Origin: Chloroflexota bacterium
GTDB taxonomy: Bacteria; Chloroflexota; Anaerolineae; Aggregatilineales; J027
Assembly: GCA_024434115.1 (NCBI GenBank)
Contig: QMIT01000004.1
Span: 419,456 to 483,455, forward strand
Direction of reading: 5' to 3'
Length of the DNA: 64,000 bases
The notes under the pieces are model-generated. The model searched no databases and had not been told where the DNA came from. It saw only the letters and a program-made list of their open reading frames with translations. Below are positions 60,971-64,000 of the stretch, piece after piece (positions within the stretch are counted from its first letter, which is position 1; each line of letters opens with the position of its first letter). The translations under genes and the position numbers were made by a program.

Positions 60971-63373
60971 ATGAAAAACGTGCAAATTCCCTTTAAGCTA
61001 CTTATGGGTGATGGCAAACTGAGCTTTGATATTCAGCATGTCATCAGCGAATATCTGGAAGCGCCCCATGCCATCCCGGAAGAAGTTGCGGCCTTGCGAA
61101 TGGAGATTGTGCAAGAGCGTGTCAAGGCGCTCGGCTTTGAGCTAACCAACGAACCCTCCTATCGCCTGAAGCGGTTTGCAATTGAAAATGGGTCGGACGG
61201 CCCCAATCTGCATTTATTTTTGCAGCGTTCCAACTATTTCGATTTCGTCTCGACCAATCTTGCCCTAGATCGCCAACTGCTACAAAACGGCGACACCATC
61301 CGCAATAAATATGTCAAAGATATTGCCGATGTTGAGAACTCACCGCTGGCGAATTCGATGTCGGTGATGATTGTGCTGGTCAGCAAGCCATCTGGTATGA
61401 CTCTCATTCCACGCCGCAGCGATCACGTAGCCTTCGATCAGGGCGCATTACAGGCGTCTGGTGGCGGGGCGATGCGTCTGGCGGTTGACCGTGACAGCGA
61501 CCATACCTCCTTGCGCCCCAGCCCATTTGTGACGGCCCAACGCGAAATCTCCGAAGAATTAGGGTTTCGCCTCCCCCTTGAAGCCGTCCGCTTTTTAGGG
61601 GTAGGGGTGGATACACGCACGGGTGAACCGGAATTGCTCGGCATTGCTGAAACCATGCTCACCGTTGAGCAGTTAAACGAAACCTATCGGCAGGCACTAG
61701 AAGGCAGCGAAGAATTTGAGGATTTGTCGTTTGTACCCTTCAACGTCGTAGACATGACCAAGATGCTGGCCGAGGATAAATGGTGTCCCGGCGATTGGGT
61801 GTGCTGCTGGTTGGCGCTGGTCAATACCTTTGGTGAAGAGGCCGTCAGTCAGCAATTGCAATGGGAGACAGCACACGGCGTTAAATTGCCCTTGCCAAAA
61901 GGTTTTGTGCCGCAAAAGGTCGAGGTAGATGAAAAAGATGTCAAGGCCCGCCTCAAAGAATGGCGCAAAAATCTCCCCCTGCCCGTTCGCCGTGCTTACG
62001 GAAAAGTGGTGCGGATGCGTTCGCGCCATTGGGTGTGGGATCACCCCGAATTTCTCAAGTGGTATGAGCAACTTTTGGAAACGCAGTGGTGGTCACGCGA
62101 ACAACTGGAAGCCTTGCAGGTCGAACGGATGCAAAATCTCATCACCCATTCCTATGAGTATGTGCCCTACTATCGGCGCATCATGGATGAGCGCAAATTA
62201 AAGCCTGCCGATTTCAAAACGTTGGACGATCTGCTAAAGCTGCCCGTCCTGCGCAAAGAGGATGTTCGTAACCACGTGCGGGAACTCGTCGCCACCAATG
62301 TGCCCGCCGACCAGTTGTATTTTATGATGACAGGTGGCACAACTGGGATGCCGCTTGGTTTCTATCATCAGCGCGAAGTCACTGTCCCGCATGAAGAAGC
62401 CTTTATGTATCGCCAGTGGAGTTGGGTCGGTTATAAATTCGGCGACCCGCTGGTATATATGCGGCGCTCTACCCCCATGAAACATCTGGACAAACATGGC
62501 AACCTCGCGTGGTGGGACTACATCGCCGACGAAAATTCGCTGATACTGTCACTGTTCCATCTGAGCGAAGAGACTTTTGCCGACTATGTGGACATGCTGC
62601 GGAGCTTCAAGCCGAAATATATTCAGGGCTTCCCATCGGTGCTCGAAATGGTGGCCCGCTACATGCTGGAACATAAGATTACCGACATCCGACCCAACGC
62701 GATCCTATGCGAAAGCGAAAATCTCTACCCCGCTCAACGTGAAGCCATTGGGCAAGCATTCAATTGCACCGTCTTGGCAGGCTATGGACAGTCGGAACGG
62801 GCTTGCGACGCGGTAGAAGCCGTCCCCGGCGAGGGCTATTTGGTCAGCATGGAATATGGCATCCTCGAACTAACGGATGAAGAAGGCAACCCCGTTGGTG
62901 AGGGCAAGAGTGGATTTATCACCGGCACCGGCCTCGATACCCATTGTATGCCGTTTATCCGCTATCAATTGGATGATGTGGCCCGTTTTTCCGATCATCC
63001 CTCCACATCGGGTCATCACGCCCCCATGATTGAGGATATTGTGGGCCGCTGGCAAAATGAAGTCGTGTTAACCGCCGACAACCATTTGGTATCCGTCACA
63101 TCGCTGAACGTCCACGCCAATACCTTCCAAAATGTGGCCCAATACCAATTTATGCAGGAAAAGCAGGGCGAATTGGTACTGCGGATTGTCCGGCTGCAAG
63201 GATATTCCGAGGTAGACACCCAGCGCATCTTGGATATTTTCAATCTCAAATTCCGGGGACAAATGAATGTGAAGGTCGTGTTTGTGGATGAAATTGCCCG
63301 TACTTCGCGTGGCAAACATCGTGTCTTGGAACAAAAACTAAATCTGCGCGAACGAGCTAATCAGGAAATTTAA
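60971..63373 (+). CDS. Nudix-like domain fused to PaaK/CapK-type adenylate-forming enzyme
   Basis: An 800-residue protein. The first part (about 1-310) contains a Nudix-type box, with Gly run ASGGGAMRL and REISEELGF from Arg191, resembling a hydrolase of nucleotide diphosphate compounds. The second part (about 340-795) is an adenylate-forming CapK/PaaK-type domain: SRHWVWDHPEFLKWYEQLLE, the phosphate loop MMTGGTTGMPLGFY (Thr454), YIQGFPSVLEMVARYML, AGYGQSERACDAVEAVPGEGY and the end IARTSRGKHRVLEQKLNL. Such domains activate a carboxylic acid for transfer. The two parts are in one uninterrupted frame. It ends the four-gene operon. Confidence 0.88.
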   Translation: MKNVQIPFKLLMGDGKLSFDIQHVISEYLEAPHAIPEEVAALRMEIVQERVKALGFELTNEPSYRLKRFAIENGSDGPNLHLFLQRSNYFDFVSTNLALDRQLLQNGDTIRNKYVKDIADVENSPLANSMSVMIVLVSKPSGMTLIPRRSDHVAFDQGALQASGGGAMRLAVDRDSDHTSLRPSPFVTAQREISEELGFRLPLEAVRFLGVGVDTRTGEPELLGIAETMLTVEQLNETYRQALEGSEEFEDLSFVPFNVVDMTKMLAEDKWCPGDWVCCWLALVNTFGEEAVSQQLQWETAHGVKLPLPKGFVPQKVEVDEKDVKARLKEWRKNLPLPVRRAYGKVVRMRSRHWVWDHPEFLKWYEQLLETQWWSREQLEALQVERMQNLITHSYEYVPYYRRIMDERKLKPADFKTLDDLLKLPVLRKEDVRNHVRELVATNVPADQLYFMMTGGTTGMPLGFYHQREVTVPHEEAFMYRQWSWVGYKFGDPLVYMRRSTPMKHLDKHGNLAWWDYIADENSLILSLFHLSEETFADYVDMLRSFKPKYIQGFPSVLEMVARYMLEHKITDIRPNAILCESENLYPAQREAIGQAFNCTVLAGYGQSERACDAVEAVPGEGYLVSMEYGILELTDEEGNPVGEGKSGFITGTGLDTHCMPFIRYQLDDVARFSDHPSTSGHHAPMIEDIVGRWQNEVVLTADNHLVSVTSLNVHANTFQNVAQYQFMQEKQGELVLRIVRLQGYSEVDTQRILDIFNLKFRGQMNVKVVFVDEIARTSRGKHRVLEQKLNLRERANQEI

Positions 63374-63379
63374 GTTTGG

Positions 63380-63409
63380 CCTTGCAAAGTTTGTGTTAAG
63401 TTTGCAAGG
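63380..63409. repeat. Inverted repeat after the Nudix-CapK gene
   Basis: CCTTGCAAA (63380-63388) / TTTGCAAGG (63401-63409), perfect 9 bp with 12 nt between and no T run, directly after the stop. It may be a processing or regulatory site. Confidence 0.6.
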
Positions 63410-63444
63410 TTGACCTTACAAACACAAATCCCATCCAATAAGCC

Positions 63445-63487
63445 AAAAACCCATCCCAACTATTACTAAAACAGGGATGGGTTTTTA
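63445..63487 (+). terminator. Strong rho-independent terminator
   Basis: AAACCCATCCC (63447-63457) / GGGATGGGTTT (63474-63484) perfect 11-bp stem followed by TT. The remaining bases to 63700 hold only the leader of the next gene, with no other feature that I can see. Confidence 0.85.
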
Positions 63488-63700
63488 TGTCCATTTAGCC
63501 ACTTTTTAAACATCCCCCGTTTTCGTCTCCCTATCGCCCCATACTCTCCCAAATTTCTTTACGAAAATTTCGTTTTAGCGAAAGGCGACTGTAAGTTGCA
63601 CGTCGCGTTCGTAAGTCTACCTGCAAGGGCGAGGTCGTATGATGATTTTGACTTAGAAATCAAACAGTATTTGAAAAGACGCTTTACGGGGGAATTCGAG

Positions 63701-64000
63701 ATGCAGCTCAGAAAAGAAAATACCAACCATTGGAATTTAGCCACTGAGCAAGCTGGAACATGGACAGCCAACCTCAAGACCTATCTCTATTTCGTGATTA
63801 AACGTGCGATTGATATTGTCGCCGCCAGTCTTGTCCTGCTCGTGCTGGGTATCCCCATGCTCATTATTGCCATGTTGATCGAAATCGAAACCCCCGGTTC
63901 AGCCATCTTTGCTCAAGAACGAGTCACCGCTCGCCGTCGTCGTATTGTGAACGGCAAGGCGGAGTTTGATGTCGTGACCTTCACCTGCTACAAGTTCCGT
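63701..64000 (+). CDS. Polyprenyl-phosphate sugar-1-phosphate transferase, N-terminal part
   Basis: The window ends inside this gene; 100 codons are present from ATG 63701, which has GGGGGA upstream. After a 30-residue cytoplasmic start comes the conserved line KRAIDIVAASLVLLVLGIPM, then LLIEIE-type MLIEIETPGSAIFAQERVTARRR. These match the start of bacterial sugar transferases that put the first sugar phosphate onto a lipid carrier for exopolysaccharide synthesis. The region after the window is expected to carry other polysaccharide genes. Confidence 0.87.
   Translation, partial: MQLRKENTNHWNLATEQAGTWTANLKTYLYFVIKRAIDIVAASLVLLVLGIPMLIIAMLIEIETPGSAIFAQERVTARRRRIVNGKAEFDVVTFTCYKFR

Overview
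The window looks like a chromosomal segment of a Chloroflexota bacterium, probably from the Anaerolineae and relatives. This is inferred from gene content, not from a marker phylogeny. It has about 50-55% GC, many secreted proteins with SH3b, WD40 or low-complexity Ala/Thr/Gln tails, a giant Ser/Thr kinase with STAND and WD40 domains, menaquinone-type UbiE, and a split ATP synthase operon.

Layout. 1-6.6 kb: tail of a secreted protein, a mono-heme protein, a ten-heme c-type cytochrome, a GH51 arabinofuranosidase and an unknown protein. 6.7-13.5 kb: a degenerate MBL-fold protein, an SPFH-like membrane protein, a secreted SH3b protein, tRNA-Gly(CCC), a CPBP protease, a thrombospondin-type-3 repeat protein and ribosomal protein L19. 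13.5-18.8 kb: a WD40/SH3 protein, a sensor kinase with two stand-alone receivers, and a barstar-like protein. 18.9-26.9 kb: GH57 branching enzyme, HicB-like protein, UbiE, an EF-G-like GTPase, and the Fo genes of ATP synthase (a, c, b-delta) without F1 genes. 27-33.7 kb: secreted or membrane proteins, ribosomal protein L36 (rpmJ, only 38 codons), a beta carbonic anhydrase and a lipoprotein.

The most interesting region is 33.9-48.4 kb. This is an NHLM-type RiPP locus: a very short HlyD-like adaptor, a C39-peptidase ABC exporter, a second NHLM ABC protein, a LanM-type enzyme, a kinase-STAND-WD40 protein, and two Nif11-leader precursor peptides ending in GG. The LanM protein keeps its dehydratase motifs. 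Its cyclase domain has lost the whole middle part carrying the zinc ligands, in frame. Both predicted core peptides lack cysteine. Enzyme and substrates therefore agree that no lanthionine ring can form here. Part of the LanM gene (about 40.1-41.4 kb) is sharply AT-richer than its flanks, which suggests a recombined segment.

From 48.4 to 63.4 kb follow a GAF protein, three different ATP-grasp proteins, a subtilisin-like protease and an esterase. Next comes a histidine kinase fused to an OmpR-type response regulator, whose phospho-acceptor histidine is replaced by arginine. Then come an SDR, a WecE-like aminotransferase, an M24-fold protein without metal ligands, and a Nudix-CapK fusion. The window ends inside a polyprenyl-phosphate sugar transferase, so an exopolysaccharide locus probably begins there. 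A box like ATGAAAAATTC lies 43-44 nt upstream of the -10 hexamer of both precursor genes. A weaker match lies at the same spacing upstream of the kinase-regulator fusion. The fusion could therefore be the regulator of the peptides; this is an inference.
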